Assembly (NCBI RefSeq): GCF_027913215.1
Contig: NZ_CP115784.1
Location: 1,364,001 to 1,428,000 of the forward strand
DNA length: 64,000 bases
Source of the DNA: Paracoccus aerodenitrificans
GTDB taxonomy: Bacteria > Pseudomonadota > Alphaproteobacteria > Rhodobacterales > Rhodobacteraceae
Reading direction: 5' to 3'
Shown: piece by piece, positions 38,029-47,057 of the stretch
How positions within the stretch are numbered: position 1 is the stretch's first letter
Layout: every line of letters begins with the position of its first letter
Notes under the pieces: generated by a model
What the model was told of the DNA's origin: nothing
Database searches by the model: none
The model's input: only the letters and a program-made list of their open reading frames with translations
Program-made: the position numbers and the translations under genes

Positions 38029-38658
38029 CTAGCTGCGCGGTTCGCCCCGCAGCGCAAGGCCGGATGCCACTGGCGGTTGCCAGGTCCGGGATTGCGGCAG
38101 AGCGCCTGCCGGTGTCGTGCCGATCTGTGACCCTCCGGTGCCGCCGGTCCAGCCGGTCGTGCCGGCGTTTTGGGCAGAAGTCCCTTCCTCAGCCGCAGAG
38201 GGCTGCGTGGCAGGCACCGCCACCGATCCCGAAGATCCTGCATCGGCTTGCGTGCCGTCCTGCGCTGCCTCCTCTGGCTGCGACGCCGCCTGATCCTGAT
38301 TTGCCGCAGCAGCTTCCGGCTGGCCGTCAGTCGTGGGTTCGTCGCGGATACTGACCGCCTCGGCATCTTCCGGCTGCGATCCGGCAGCGGGCAGGGGTGC
38401 GACCGTGTCCATCAGCGCCGCGTCGCCTTCCGCATTGGAAACGGTGGCCGGTATGGCGGGATCGGATTCTTCGGTCACATTCGCCTGAACCACATCGGGG
38501 ACCGCAACAGGAGAAGTCGCTGCTGGCTCCGGTGCCTCACCGGTCACCGCTTCAGATCCTGACTGCGGCGGCGCGTCCTCGATGGGAAACGGGGACACAT
38601 CGGCCCATATCGGCAGGGCCAGTGTGGAAAGCAGCAATGAGGCGACGGCGATACGCAT
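38029..38658 (-). CDS. Exported Ala/Pro/Glu/Gln-rich low-complexity protein
   Basis: 209 residues; no family recognised. A signal peptide (MRIAVASLLLSTLALPIWA, then DVSPFPIED) is followed by an almost entirely disordered composition: Ala, Pro, Glu, Gln, Ser, Thr and Gly, no cysteine, ending GTTPAGALPQSRTWQPPVAS with a short basic tail. It looks like a periplasmic or surface linker-type protein. ATG 38658 begins the signal peptide. It is convergent with selB and divergent from fdhD, so it is wedged inside the formate island without a visible functional link. Confidence 0.65.
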   Translation of the reverse strand: MRIAVASLLLSTLALPIWADVSPFPIEDAPPQSGSEAVTGEAPEPAATSPVAVPDVVQANVTEESDPAIPATVSNAEGDAALMDTVAPLPAAGSQPEDAEAVSIRDEPTTDGQPEAAAANQDQAASQPEEAAQDGTQADAGSSGSVAVPATQPSAAEEGTSAQNAGTTGWTGGTGGSQIGTTPAGALPQSRTWQPPVASGLALRGEPRS

Positions 38659-38818
38659 CTCTGATCCTTTGCGGTTGGATAGCAAAACTCCGGCTCTCAA
38701 TGAAACGCGGGTCTGGAAGATGGGTTCCCGATAGGCCGGATCGTGGCGGGCGGGAAAGCGCCCTTGACCGCAAGGCGCGGGCGCGGTTCAGTCCCGGCAT
38801 GGCTGAAGGAGCGGAGAT

Positions 38819-39607
38819 GTGAGTATTGTCACCGGCAAAGCGTGGCGTCTGGCCGATGGGACGGAAATCGCGGTGGCTCTGGCCGAAGAAACCGCCATCG
38901 CGGTGACCTATGACGGCACGACCCATGCGGTGCTGATGGGCAGCCCCGCCGATCTTGAGGATTTCGGAATGGGGTTTTCCCTGACCGAAGGCATCGCCCG
39001 TCCCGATGAGATCGACGACATCCTGCCCGAGCCGGTCGCGGGCGGCATAGATCTGCGGATCTGGTTGCGCCCCGAGGCGGGCCACCGTTTCCTTGAGCGC
39101 AGGCGCAGCACGGTCGGGCCGGTTGGCTGCGGTCTCTGCGGGGTGGAAACGATCGAGGCGGCGATGAGGGCTCTGCCGCCGGTAACCGGGGATTGCGTGA
39201 TCTCGGGCGCGGATCTGGACAAGGCCGTCGCTGCGATGGATCAGGGGCAGGCGCTGCGCGACGCCACCGGGGCAAGCCATGCGGCGGGGTTTTTCGTGCC
39301 GGGACATGGGCTTGTCGCGCTGCGAGAGGATGTCGGCAGGCATAACGCGCTCGATAAGCTGGCCGGAGTGCTGATCCGGGGCGGGCATGGCGATGTGATC
39401 GGGAAAGGTGCGGTGGTGATAACCAGCCGGGTCTCGGTCGATCTGGTGCAGAAATGCGCGACGCTCGGTGCTCCGGTGCTTATCGCTCTGGCGGCGCCCA
39501 GTTCCGCCGCGGTTGCTGCCGCCGATGCCGCCGGGATCGGCCTTGCCGCGCGTGCCCGCTCATCGGAGCGGGCGGAAATCCACACTCACGCCGAACGCTT
39601 CGCGTAA
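38819..39607 (+). CDS. fdhD: Formate dehydrogenase sulfurtransferase FdhD
   Basis: 262 residues. FdhD takes sulfur from IscS and puts it on the molybdenum of the bis-MGD cofactor before insertion into formate dehydrogenase. The catalytic CxxC is GPVGCGLCGVET (Cys104, Cys107). Further landmarks are LEDFGMGFSLTEGI, HAAGFFVPG, LREDVGRHNALDKL and VVITSRVSVDLVQKCA. GTG 38819 is the start, with GGAGCGGAGA just upstream; an ATG two bases earlier is out of frame. Last gene of the formate island. Confidence 0.95.
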   Translation: MSIVTGKAWRLADGTEIAVALAEETAIAVTYDGTTHAVLMGSPADLEDFGMGFSLTEGIARPDEIDDILPEPVAGGIDLRIWLRPEAGHRFLERRRSTVGPVGCGLCGVETIEAAMRALPPVTGDCVISGADLDKAVAAMDQGQALRDATGASHAAGFFVPGHGLVALREDVGRHNALDKLAGVLIRGGHGDVIGKGAVVITSRVSVDLVQKCATLGAPVLIALAAPSSAAVAAADAAGIGLAARARSSERAEIHTHAERFA

Positions 39608-39608
39608 G

Positions 39609-40838
39609 CTAGTCGCGCAGCCACCCCATCAGAACCCAGGCCAGACCCGAGCAGATCAGCGCCGCCAGCATCATCGGCGTGGGTGTGCCGTCATATGCCA
39701 GACCGACAGGGGTTGCGATGGCGACCGCACCCAGGGATGACAGCGCAGCGACGATACTGGCGGTCATGCCGGCCACATGCGGCATGTTCTGCATCGCGAG
39801 AGCGTTCAGATTGCCGAATGTTACCCCGGCCATGAAGAACAGGCTGACTGCCCAGATGAAGAAACCGTAAAACGCCGCATCCCCCTGCAAAGCGCCCGAG
39901 GCCACCAGCATCAGCGCCAGAGTGGCCGAGACCACCTGCATCGCATAGGCCGACCGCGCAATGCGGCGCATTCCGAAGCGCATCACGTAACGGGCATTTG
40001 CGATGGTGCCCGCCCCTGACAGCAGCGCCATCACCGCGAACCATTTCGTGAAACTGTCGGCGCGATCATATGTAATTCCGAAAAGCTGCTCGGAGCTGGA
40101 GAGAAGCGAAAACATCTGCGCGAAGCCAAGCGTCAGGATCAGCGTGCACAGCATGACCTGCCGGTTCGAAAGAACCTCCCGCGCCGAAGCCGCCAGCCGT
40201 GCCGGGCTCAGCGGAATCCGGCGCTCGGGCGGGAGGGTTTCGGGCTGGCGTAGGCCGACCCAGGTCACACCGATCAGGCCGAAGGCGATAAATGCCGCAA
40301 ACACGCCGCGCCAGCTTCCCGAGAGATTGATGATCACCTCGCCAAGCGCCGGGGCGAGTGCCGGGATCATAATAAAGATCATCATCACGAAACTGGTGAT
40401 CCGGGCCATTTCGCGACCTGCATACAGATCGCGGATCAGCGCGGTTCCAGCGATGCGCGGACCCGATGCGCCCATTCCCTGCAGAAAGCGCAGCACCAGC
40501 AGGATGGTCAGGCTGTCGGCAAAGATCGCTCCGGCAGCGGCGACGATATACAGCGCCGATCCCAGCATGATCGCCCGCTTGCGCCCGATTGCATCCGAGA
40601 CTGGCCCGGCCATCGCGGTGCCAACGCCCATCCCGGCCATGAAGCTCATCAGCACAAGCTGTGCACGGTTCGGATCGCCCGGAGACAGCTCGTCCGCGAT
40701 ATCGGAAAGGGCCGGCAGCATGGCGTCGATGGAAAATGCGACCGTTGCAAAGAGAACCGCCAGCATCGAGACGAATTCCGGCAGTGAAAGCGTCCGCGCC
40801 GCGGCGGGCGCGGGTGTGATCTTTTCCGGCGTTTGCAT
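39609..40838 (-). CDS. MFS multidrug transporter, Bcr/CflA type
   Basis: 409 residues with 12 membrane helices. The loop 2-3 motif (GPVSDAIGRKRAIMLGSALY), the helix 5 element RIAGTALIRDLYAGREMAR and the N-terminal FATVAFSIDAMLPALSDIAD are typical of Bcr/CflA drug-H+ antiporters. ATG 40838 precedes a 20-residue hydrophilic N-terminus; the frame is open upstream but without homology. It stops one base past the fdhD stop (convergent). Substrate unknown (Bcr-like: bicyclomycin, sulfonamides, dipeptides). Confidence 0.87.
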   Translation of the reverse strand: MQTPEKITPAPAAARTLSLPEFVSMLAVLFATVAFSIDAMLPALSDIADELSPGDPNRAQLVLMSFMAGMGVGTAMAGPVSDAIGRKRAIMLGSALYIVAAAGAIFADSLTILLVLRFLQGMGASGPRIAGTALIRDLYAGREMARITSFVMMIFIMIPALAPALGEVIINLSGSWRGVFAAFIAFGLIGVTWVGLRQPETLPPERRIPLSPARLAASAREVLSNRQVMLCTLILTLGFAQMFSLLSSSEQLFGITYDRADSFTKWFAVMALLSGAGTIANARYVMRFGMRRIARSAYAMQVVSATLALMLVASGALQGDAAFYGFFIWAVSLFFMAGVTFGNLNALAMQNMPHVAGMTASIVAALSSLGAVAIATPVGLAYDGTPTPMMLAALICSGLAWVLMGWLRD

Positions 40839-41002
40839 TCTGGAAACCTTGTTCAGGATAGGTAGGCCATATACCCATGATCCTGGATCGGCAAGGCGGC
40901 GGGGAAATCGCGGGCTTGCACAGACCGGACGCAGCCTGCAGTTCCGCGCAGGTCGCACCGGCGGGATAACTTGGCGGACGGAAACCGGAACGGATACAGA
41001 AT

Positions 41003-41956
41003 ATGCGGCATATCTTGCTCAGCTCGGTCAAGGATGAGGGGCCGTTCCTTCTGGAATTCGTGGCCCATCACCGGGTTCTCGGCTTCGATGCGCATCATTT
41101 CGCAAGCAATGACTGCAGCGACGGCTCGGATCTTTTGCTGGATGCGCTCGCCGCACATGGCGTCGTGACCCATACGCGCAGCAAGCCCAAACCCGGAGAA
41201 GTGCCGCAGCACAAGGGCTATCGGCGGATCCGGCGCGCATACGATATTCAATCCGCCGACTGGATCATGGTTCTGGATGCTGACGAGTTCCTGATGATCG
41301 ACCGTGGCGACAGGCGCGTCGCGGATCTGACGGCACTTGCAGGGCCCGAAATCGACCTGATCACGCTGAACCCGATGAATTTCGGCACGGGTGACTCGCC
41401 CGACTGGCAGCCGGGCCGCGTCGCCAGCCAGTTCACCCGTCGCCTGCCGGTCCGTAACCGCGCCAATGGCCCGGTGAAAAGCCTCAGTCGCGGTCACGAT
41501 CTGTGGCAGGGGATGCATAATCATCATCCGGTGAAGTTCAGTGCCGACCGGGATATCTGCTATATGCGCGGCAATGCCGAAACAGGAATTGTACCGAATG
41601 ACGGTATGCCCTGGAATCATCTGCGTTTTTTCAAGCCCGACCGGATGACGCATGACATCGCCTGGTATAACCACTATCCGATCAAATCGATCGATTCCTA
41701 TATGCTGCGCCGGGCAAGAGGCAGGGGGGCAGTCAAGCTGGGGGAACCCTCGCTGATCCGTCACGATGAGGAGTACTGGACACGCTTTGCGGGCGCCTCG
41801 GTCCGCGATACGCGCATTCTGGATTTCTATGGCGAGGAAACCGAGGCTGAAATGGCGCGGCTTCTGTCCCTGCCGGGCGTTGCCGAGGCTCAGGCCGAGG
41901 CTGAGCGCCGCTATGCCGCCCAGATCGCGGCGATTGCCGACGATCCCGAGCCGTAA
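41003..41956 (+). CDS. Glycosyltransferase family 2-like protein
   Basis: 317 residues matching the Glyco_tranf_2_4 group. The N-terminal Rossmann part HILLSSVKDEGPFLLEFVAH with HHRVLGFDAHHFASNDCSDG and the metal-binding DADEF of IMVLDADEFLMI (about 90-100) mark a GT-A fold that uses a nucleotide sugar. The C-terminal half (HNHHPVKF, DGMPWNHLRFFKPDRM, HYPIKSIDSYMLRR) is typical of this subgroup. Cytoplasmic; the acceptor is probably a surface polysaccharide or lipid. It stands alone between an MFS gene and thrS. Confidence 0.85.
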   Translation: MRHILLSSVKDEGPFLLEFVAHHRVLGFDAHHFASNDCSDGSDLLLDALAAHGVVTHTRSKPKPGEVPQHKGYRRIRRAYDIQSADWIMVLDADEFLMIDRGDRRVADLTALAGPEIDLITLNPMNFGTGDSPDWQPGRVASQFTRRLPVRNRANGPVKSLSRGHDLWQGMHNHHPVKFSADRDICYMRGNAETGIVPNDGMPWNHLRFFKPDRMTHDIAWYNHYPIKSIDSYMLRRARGRGAVKLGEPSLIRHDEEYWTRFAGASVRDTRILDFYGEETEAEMARLLSLPGVAEAQAEAERRYAAQIAAIADDPEP

Positions 41957-42048
41957 GCGGTTGACATCAGGGCGATCCGGCTGCATCTGAACCGGGACAT
42001 ACCCGCAACCGGGCGTTCCGTGGGCGCCAAACCGACGAGGAGACGGCC

Positions 42049-43995
42049 ATGAGCCAGATTTCCCTGACATTTCCCGATGGCAATTCGCGCGACTATCCGG
42101 CAGGCGTGACTGCCGCCGAGGTCGCGGCCTCTATCGCCCCAAGCCTTGCCAAGAAGGCGATTTCGGCAAGCCTTGACGGGCGGCATATCGACCTTGCCTG
42201 GCCGATCCATGACAGCGGCGCCATCGCCATCAATACGATGAAGGATGACGCGCCTGCGCTTGAACTGATCCGCCATGATCTGGCCCATGTCATGGCCCGT
42301 GCCGTGCAGGAAATCTGGCCGGATGTGAAGGTGACCATCGGCCCGGTCCGCGATTATGGCTGGTTCTACGATTTCGACCGCGCCGAACCCTTCACGCCCG
42401 AGGATCTCGGCCAGATCGAGGCGAAGATGAAGCAGATCATCGCCGCCCGCGATCCGGTGCGTACCGAAATCTGGGACCGTCAGCGTGCCGTCGATCACTA
42501 CAAGGCGCAGAACGAACCCTTCAAGCTGGAACTGATTGACCGCATCCCTAAGGACGAGGATGTGCGCATGTACTGGCATGGCGACTGGCAGGATCTGTGC
42601 CGCGGGCCTCATTTGCAGCATACCGGCCAGATCCCTGCCGATGCGTTCAAGCTGACCCATGTCGCCGGGGCCTATTGGCTTGGCGATTCCAGCCGTCCGA
42701 TGTTGCAGCGCATCTATGGCGTGGCCTTCCGCAACAAGGACGATCTGAAGGCCCATCTGCACATGCTGGAAGAGGCCGCGAAGCGCGATCACCGCAAGCT
42801 GGGCCGCGAGATGGATCTGTTCCATATGCAGGAAGAGGCTCCGGGCCAGGTCTTCTGGCACCCGAATGGCTGGAATATCTATACGACACTGCAGGATTAC
42901 ATGCGTCGCCGTCAGCGGGCTGGCGGCTATGTCGAGGTGAACACGCCTCAGGTCGTCAGCCGCAAATTATGGGAAGATTCTGGCCACTGGCAGAATTATC
43001 AGGACCATATGTTCATCGTCGAGGTCGATGAGGAACATGCAAAGACCAAGACGGTCAACGCTCTGAAGCCGATGAACTGCCCCTGCCATGTGCAGATTTT
43101 CAATGTCGGACTGAAATCCTATCGCGACCTGCCGCTGCGCATGGCCGAGTTCGGGTCCTGCAACCGCTATGAGCCCTCGGGTGCGCTGCATGGCATCATG
43201 CGGGTGCGCGGTTTCACGCAGGACGACGCTCATATTTTCTGCACCGAGGATCAGATCGAAGAGGAAACCAAGCGTTTCATCGACTTCCTCTCGGCGGTTT
43301 ACCGCGATCTCGGTTTCGACAGTTTCCGGGTCAAATTCGCGACGCGCCCTGAGGAACGCGCAGGCAGCGATGAGGTCTGGGACAAGGCCGAATCCGCGCT
43401 GCTTTCGGCGACCCGCGCTGCCGGGATCGAGCCAGAGATCAATCCGGGCGAGGGCGCGTTTTACGGCCCCAAGCTGGAATTCGTGCTGACCGACGCCATC
43501 GGGCGGGATTGGCAATGCGGCACGCATCAGGTGGATTTCGTGCTGCCGGAACGGCTGGATGCGGAATATGTTGCGGCGGATGGCTCGAAACAGCGTCCGG
43601 TCATGCTGCACCGGGCGACTCTGGGGTCGTTCGAGCGGTTCATCGGGATCCTGATCGAGAACTTCGCCGGTAAGCTGCCTTTCTGGCTGGCACCGCGTCA
43701 GGTTGTCGTCGCATCGATTGTGTCGGATGCGGATGAGTATGTGCGCGAAGTTGTCGGCGCCTTGCAGGCGGTAGGGGTCCGGGCCGAGGCGGATACACGT
43801 AACGAAAAGATCAACTATAAAGTCCGCGAGCATTCGGTTTCAAAGGTTCCCGTAATACTTGCAATCGGGATGAAAGAAGTAGAAAGTCGCTCGGTATCAA
43901 TGCGCAGGCTCGATAGCCAGGGAAGTGAGACCCTGGCATTGGCTGATGTGCTCACAAGACTTGAAGCTGAGGCAACGCCGCCTGATATGGGCTGA
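42049..43995 (+). CDS. thrS: Threonine-tRNA ligase with a low-GC 3' end
   Basis: 648 residues, full-length class II enzyme with TGS (1-60), editing ([10 protein letters not shown]; the FDF and CRGPH blocks) and catalytic domains. The active-site zinc ligands are in [21 protein letters not shown] and CGTHQVDF. The C-terminal anticodon domain includes [17 protein letters not shown]. The last roughly 195 bases are unlike the rest: 43801-43920 is about 46% G+C by my count, with ATA, AAA and TCA codons rare elsewhere here, though the protein keeps normal ThrRS sequence ([13 protein letters not shown]). ATG 42049 has a GAGGAGA site. Confidence 0.97.
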   Translation: MSQISLTFPDGNSRDYPAGVTAAEVAASIAPSLAKKAISASLDGRHIDLAWPIHDSGAIAINTMKDDAPALELIRHDLAHVMARAVQEIWPDVKVTIGPVRDYGWFYDFDRAEPFTPEDLGQIEAKMKQIIAARDPVRTEIWDRQRAVDHYKAQNEPFKLELIDRIPKDEDVRMYWHGDWQDLCRGPHLQHTGQIPADAFKLTHVAGAYWLGDSSRPMLQRIYGVAFRNKDDLKAHLHMLEEAAKRDHRKLGREMDLFHMQEEAPGQVFWHPNGWNIYTTLQDYMRRRQRAGGYVEVNTPQVVSRKLWEDSGHWQNYQDHMFIVEVDEEHAKTKTVNALKPMNCPCHVQIFNVGLKSYRDLPLRMAEFGSCNRYEPSGALHGIMRVRGFTQDDAHIFCTEDQIEEETKRFIDFLSAVYRDLGFDSFRVKFATRPEERAGSDEVWDKAESALLSATRAAGIEPEINPGEGAFYGPKLEFVLTDAIGRDWQCGTHQVDFVLPERLDAEYVAADGSKQRPVMLHRATLGSFERFIGILIENFAGKLPFWLAPRQVVVASIVSDADEYVREVVGALQAVGVRAEADTRNEKINYKVREHSVSKVPVILAIGMKEVESRSVSMRRLDSQGSETLALADVLTRLEAEATPPDMG

Positions 43996-44017
43996 ATCTT
44001 GCCGATGTCACTAAAGT

Positions 44018-44197
44018 TTGACACCCACGATACAGTCGAGGGTGATTCTGGCTTGCGTTTCGCCGCTGCTGCTTCATGGTGTTAACCGCGTGAGCGTTAC
44101 TTTCTACCGCCTCCCTTCACGGGGCAGCCGGACTATCGAAAGGGCTGCACGGCCCGGTCGCAATGAAGCGGCAGGGAAACTTGAAGGAGAGAACGGA
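44018..44197 (+). promoter_or_regulatory. cspA: Promoter candidate and long leader of cspA
   Basis: The gap between the thrS stop (43995) and cspA (44198) is 202 bases. A TTGACA box at 44018-44023 is followed 17 bases later by GGTGAT, a poor -10. Downstream runs a leader of roughly 150 bases rich in short G/C pairings (GGGCAGCC...GGGCTGC), ending with GAAGGAGAG before the ATG. Long structured leaders control cold induction of csp genes in other bacteria, but no defined cold box is recognisable. Confidence 0.35.
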
Positions 44198-44404
44198 ATG
44201 GCCACTGGCACCGTTAAATGGTTCAACACCACAAAAGGCTACGGCTTTATCGCACCCGATACGGGCGGGAAGGACGTTTTCGTCCATATTTCCGCTGTGG
44301 AACGTGCAGGTCTGACCGGGCTGCAGGACAACCAGAAAATCAGCTATGAGCTTCAGGCGGGCCGCGACGGTCGCGAATCCGCTTCGGATCTGAAACTGAT
44401 CTGA
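44198..44404 (+). CDS. cspA: Cold-shock domain protein
   Basis: 68 residues, the complete CSD beta-barrel that binds single-stranded RNA or DNA. RNP1 is KGYGFIAP (about 16-23) and RNP2 is DVFVHISAV (about 31-39); the N-terminus ATGTVKWFNTTKGYG is canonical. ATG 44198 has a strong AAGGAGAG site. Own terminator downstream, so monocistronic. One of several csp paralogues such genomes normally have; induction by cold is not shown. Confidence 0.95.
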   Translation: MATGTVKWFNTTKGYGFIAPDTGGKDVFVHISAVERAGLTGLQDNQKISYELQAGRDGRESASDLKLI

Positions 44405-44414
44405 TGACTGCTTC

Positions 44415-44443
44415 GGAAGGGATCGCTCAGGTCCCTTCCTTCT
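44415..44443. terminator. Terminator shared by cspA and the convergent hydrolase gene
   Basis: GGAAGGGA (44415-44422) pairs with TCCCTTCC (44432-44439), extendable by a U-G and a C-G pair to a 10-bp stem with a 5-base loop, followed by TTCT. The stop codon of the minus-strand hydrolase gene (44427-44429) lies in the loop region. Confidence 0.75.
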
Positions 44444-45188
44444 GCCGCGCCTCGCGCGTGTCCAGATAGGCGGCCATGCCTTTCAGATAGAACAGCGATT
44501 CCTCGCGTTGTTCGCGTCGGAACTTATGCGCCCAGATCGCAAGATCATCCTGCTTGAACAGTTCTGCGCCGATCTTCCAGAAACTTCCGGCTGTCACCAG
44601 CCGCTTATGCGCCGGATGCCCCCCGAACGGCACCGCTACGCCGCGTAACCCTGATGCTACAGCGCCAAGGCTCCGCGCGTGAAGCACATCGCTGCGCAAT
44701 CTCGGATCGAAAAGAATAGCGCCTTGCAGATCCGGAGCGATTTCCGTGTCCAGATCGTCCCAGACCTCCTCGAATTGCCGCGAGATCCGATTGCGTCGCG
44801 CATCCCACGGTGCGCGGGACGGAAAGATCGAATATTGGGGCGAGAACAGCAAAGCATGACGCAGATGCAGCGCTTTCGACAGCAGCACCGCACCATACCC
44901 GCCCATTGAAAACGCAACCGTTCTTACATCCCTCGCAACGCAGCAAAGATCATGCAGCGCGGCGCGAAGGTCCTGATTTTCGGGTGTGAGAAACCAGCTA
45001 TCCTGCGCCAGAACGATGGAAAGCGTGCCGATTCCCTGCTCTGCCAGACGCTTGTTCGGAGCCTGATCCGGGAATGTTTTCCGCCGCCTCCGGCCATGAT
45101 CCAGCTTGACACAGATCCGCTCGGTCTCTCCGTAATGAACAGCGCGGACATGTTCGCCCGCAAATACCAGCTTACCTTCTGCAGTCAT
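44427..45188 (-). CDS. Alpha/beta-hydrolase-like protein
   Basis: 253 residues. The nucleophile elbow AFSMGGYGAVLLSKAL (GxSxG) at about 93-108, preceded by a strand (RTVAFSMGG) and an upstream QDSWF, indicates an alpha/beta-hydrolase fold. The second half (LLFSPQYSIFPSRAPWD, then LFDPRLRSDVLHARSL) resembles the uncharacterised hydrolases found near glycosyltransferase or exopolysaccharide genes. No signal peptide, cytoplasmic. The natural substrate is unknown. ATG 45188 is the first in frame. Divergent from the SGNH-RTX gene, so the two may be co-regulated. Confidence 0.6.
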   Translation of the reverse strand: MTAEGKLVFAGEHVRAVHYGETERICVKLDHGRRRRKTFPDQAPNKRLAEQGIGTLSIVLAQDSWFLTPENQDLRAALHDLCCVARDVRTVAFSMGGYGAVLLSKALHLRHALLFSPQYSIFPSRAPWDARRNRISRQFEEVWDDLDTEIAPDLQGAILFDPRLRSDVLHARSLGAVASGLRGVAVPFGGHPAHKRLVTAGSFWKIGAELFKQDDLAIWAHKFRREQREESLFYLKGMAAYLDTREARQKEGT

Positions 45189-45294
45189 TCGGGCCCGTGT
45201 GTCTTTAACTGAGTTTGCAATCTAATGCTCATTGGAAACCGGTTATTCGTATTTGCCGTCCAGAATCCTGTCAATGACAGTAAGGCCGGATGTG

Positions 45295-46980
45295 ATGACG
45301 ACGACACCGATATTTGTTCTTGCCGGGCAGTCCAACGCCAACAACGAATCCATGATCGCGGCATTGGCCGCGAATATACGCGATTCGGGCGGGGTGCTGG
45401 TACATCATGCGGTCAATGGAAGCTCGCTCAGCCCCTATCTGGACGTGCATGGCAATGGCGACTGGTCAGCGGCGGACCGGGCGGATGATGGTGAGCTGCT
45501 GGACCAGCTTTTTGCCAAGATTGACGATACCCTGACCTCGCTTGAGGGGGAAGGCAGGCTGGCCGGGGTGATCTGGATTCAGGGCGAAACGGATGCCCGC
45601 TTCGATGGCGCATCCCGCGAATATGCCGATCGGCTGATGGATCTGCATCAGGCGTTTCTGGACCGTTTCGGCGATCACCGCATGGCGGTTTCGGCGCTGT
45701 CGGGCGAAATCACGGCGCTGCGGGGCGATGAAACCCGGATCGTTGAAAGCTGGGACAGGGTGCGGGAGGGTCAGTTCAAGCTTTCGTCAGAGGTTTCGAC
45801 GCTTGTCGGGCTGGATCCGGATCGGTTCGGGACGCTGCGCGGATACGAAACCGAAGACATGTTTCGCAGCGATATGCGGCATTACACCGATGAGTTCTCG
45901 GCAGAGCTTGGTTCGGCCCTGTTCGATCTTGTCCGGCACCCTCTGGACACGATGCCGTGGCAGGGCGGGGATGGGCATGATCGCTATGTCTATAATGGTA
46001 AATACCACCTTGAAATGCAGGCTGGTGACGGGCGCGATACGCTGATCGTCAATCGCCGTGAGGGCGAAACCGTGATTGAATTGGAGGATTCCGGGATCGG
46101 TCATATCCGGTCTGCGGATGGGCAGCATATGTTTCTGGCCAATGGGGTTGAGCGTGTGATTACCTATGGTGCCGCGGATGAAATCACGATGGGCGGCACG
46201 ATTCACGAGGTGCTGACATGCGCGGGAAACGATCTTGTCCGGGGAAGCTGGCGGGACGATTCAATTTCTCTCGGGTCGGATGACGATCAGGGCTATGGTG
46301 AGGATGGCGAGGATTGGGTACTTGGCGGCGATGGGCTTGACCGGCTTTTCGGCGGGCGCGGAGACGACACTCTGCATGGTCAGCGCGGCGATGATTTGCT
46401 GGCTCTGAACGATGGAGCCGATCGCGGTTTTGGCGGCGACGGGAGTGATACGGTCGATGGTCATGCCGGTGATGACGAGGTGGTCGGCAATGGCGGGAAT
46501 GACCTGCTTTTCGGCGGCGCGGGCAATGACAGGGTTGTGGGCGCGGCCGGAAATGATCGGGTCATGGGCAATAGCGGCAGCGATACCTTATTCGGCGGTC
46601 CCGGCCAGGATATTCTGAAGGCCGGGGATGGGCGCGATTCCATCTGGGCCGGGCCGGGTGACGACCGTGTCGAGGGCGGCAATGGCACTGACGGGCTGCA
46701 TGGCGGTTATGGCGATGACACGCTGGATGGCGGCGCGGGCGATGATGTGCTGAAGGGGGCGAAGGGGGCGGATCGCTTTATTGTGTCCGCCGGGCATGAT
46801 CGCATCACCGATTTCGACCCCGCCGAGGATCTGTTGATTTTTTCGCAGAATATGCAGCCTGACTGGGCTCAGCAGGGTGCGCATCTGGTTGCCGAATGGT
46901 CGGATGGTGAAGAAAGCGGCAGCGTGACGCTTCTGAACACCGATCTCGATGCGATGCAGCATAGCTGGGATCTTATGTGA
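45295..46980 (+). CDS. SGNH/sialate O-acetylesterase-like domain fused to RTX repeats
   Basis: 561 residues. The N-terminal 230 residues are a SASA/DUF303-type SGNH hydrolase: block I PIFVLAGQSNANNESM with Ser13, and block III VIWIQGETDARFDG. Residues about 340-520 are more than a dozen RTX calcium-binding nonapeptides (GGxGxDxxx, e.g. GGAGNDRVVGAAGNDRVMG), then the typical end DRITDFDPAEDLLIF. RTX proteins without a signal peptide leave through type I secretion, so this is probably a secreted or surface esterase acting on O-acetylated sugars. No T1SS genes are adjacent. ATG 45274 is an alternative start. Confidence 0.8.
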   Translation: MTTTPIFVLAGQSNANNESMIAALAANIRDSGGVLVHHAVNGSSLSPYLDVHGNGDWSAADRADDGELLDQLFAKIDDTLTSLEGEGRLAGVIWIQGETDARFDGASREYADRLMDLHQAFLDRFGDHRMAVSALSGEITALRGDETRIVESWDRVREGQFKLSSEVSTLVGLDPDRFGTLRGYETEDMFRSDMRHYTDEFSAELGSALFDLVRHPLDTMPWQGGDGHDRYVYNGKYHLEMQAGDGRDTLIVNRREGETVIELEDSGIGHIRSADGQHMFLANGVERVITYGAADEITMGGTIHEVLTCAGNDLVRGSWRDDSISLGSDDDQGYGEDGEDWVLGGDGLDRLFGGRGDDTLHGQRGDDLLALNDGADRGFGGDGSDTVDGHAGDDEVVGNGGNDLLFGGAGNDRVVGAAGNDRVMGNSGSDTLFGGPGQDILKAGDGRDSIWAGPGDDRVEGGNGTDGLHGGYGDDTLDGGAGDDVLKGAKGADRFIVSAGHDRITDFDPAEDLLIFSQNMQPDWAQQGAHLVAEWSDGEESGSVTLLNTDLDAMQHSWDLM

Positions 46981-47057
46981 AACGGCCCCAGCATTGCATT
47001 GCGCCTTAGTGACGGGTAAGCGGGCCAATTATTCCCTCTGCCGCGACCGGAGATGCC

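Noticed and set aside
38659..38818. Possible tRNA-Sec (selC) near selB
   Set aside because: I looked for the long acceptor and extra arm and a TCA anticodon. The GGTTCAGTC string here has no complementary T-stem and no cloverleaf can be drawn.
46300..46800. Direct repeats resembling a CRISPR or minisatellite array
   Set aside because: They are 27-base coding repeats of RTX nonapeptides in frame, degenerate, with no spacers.
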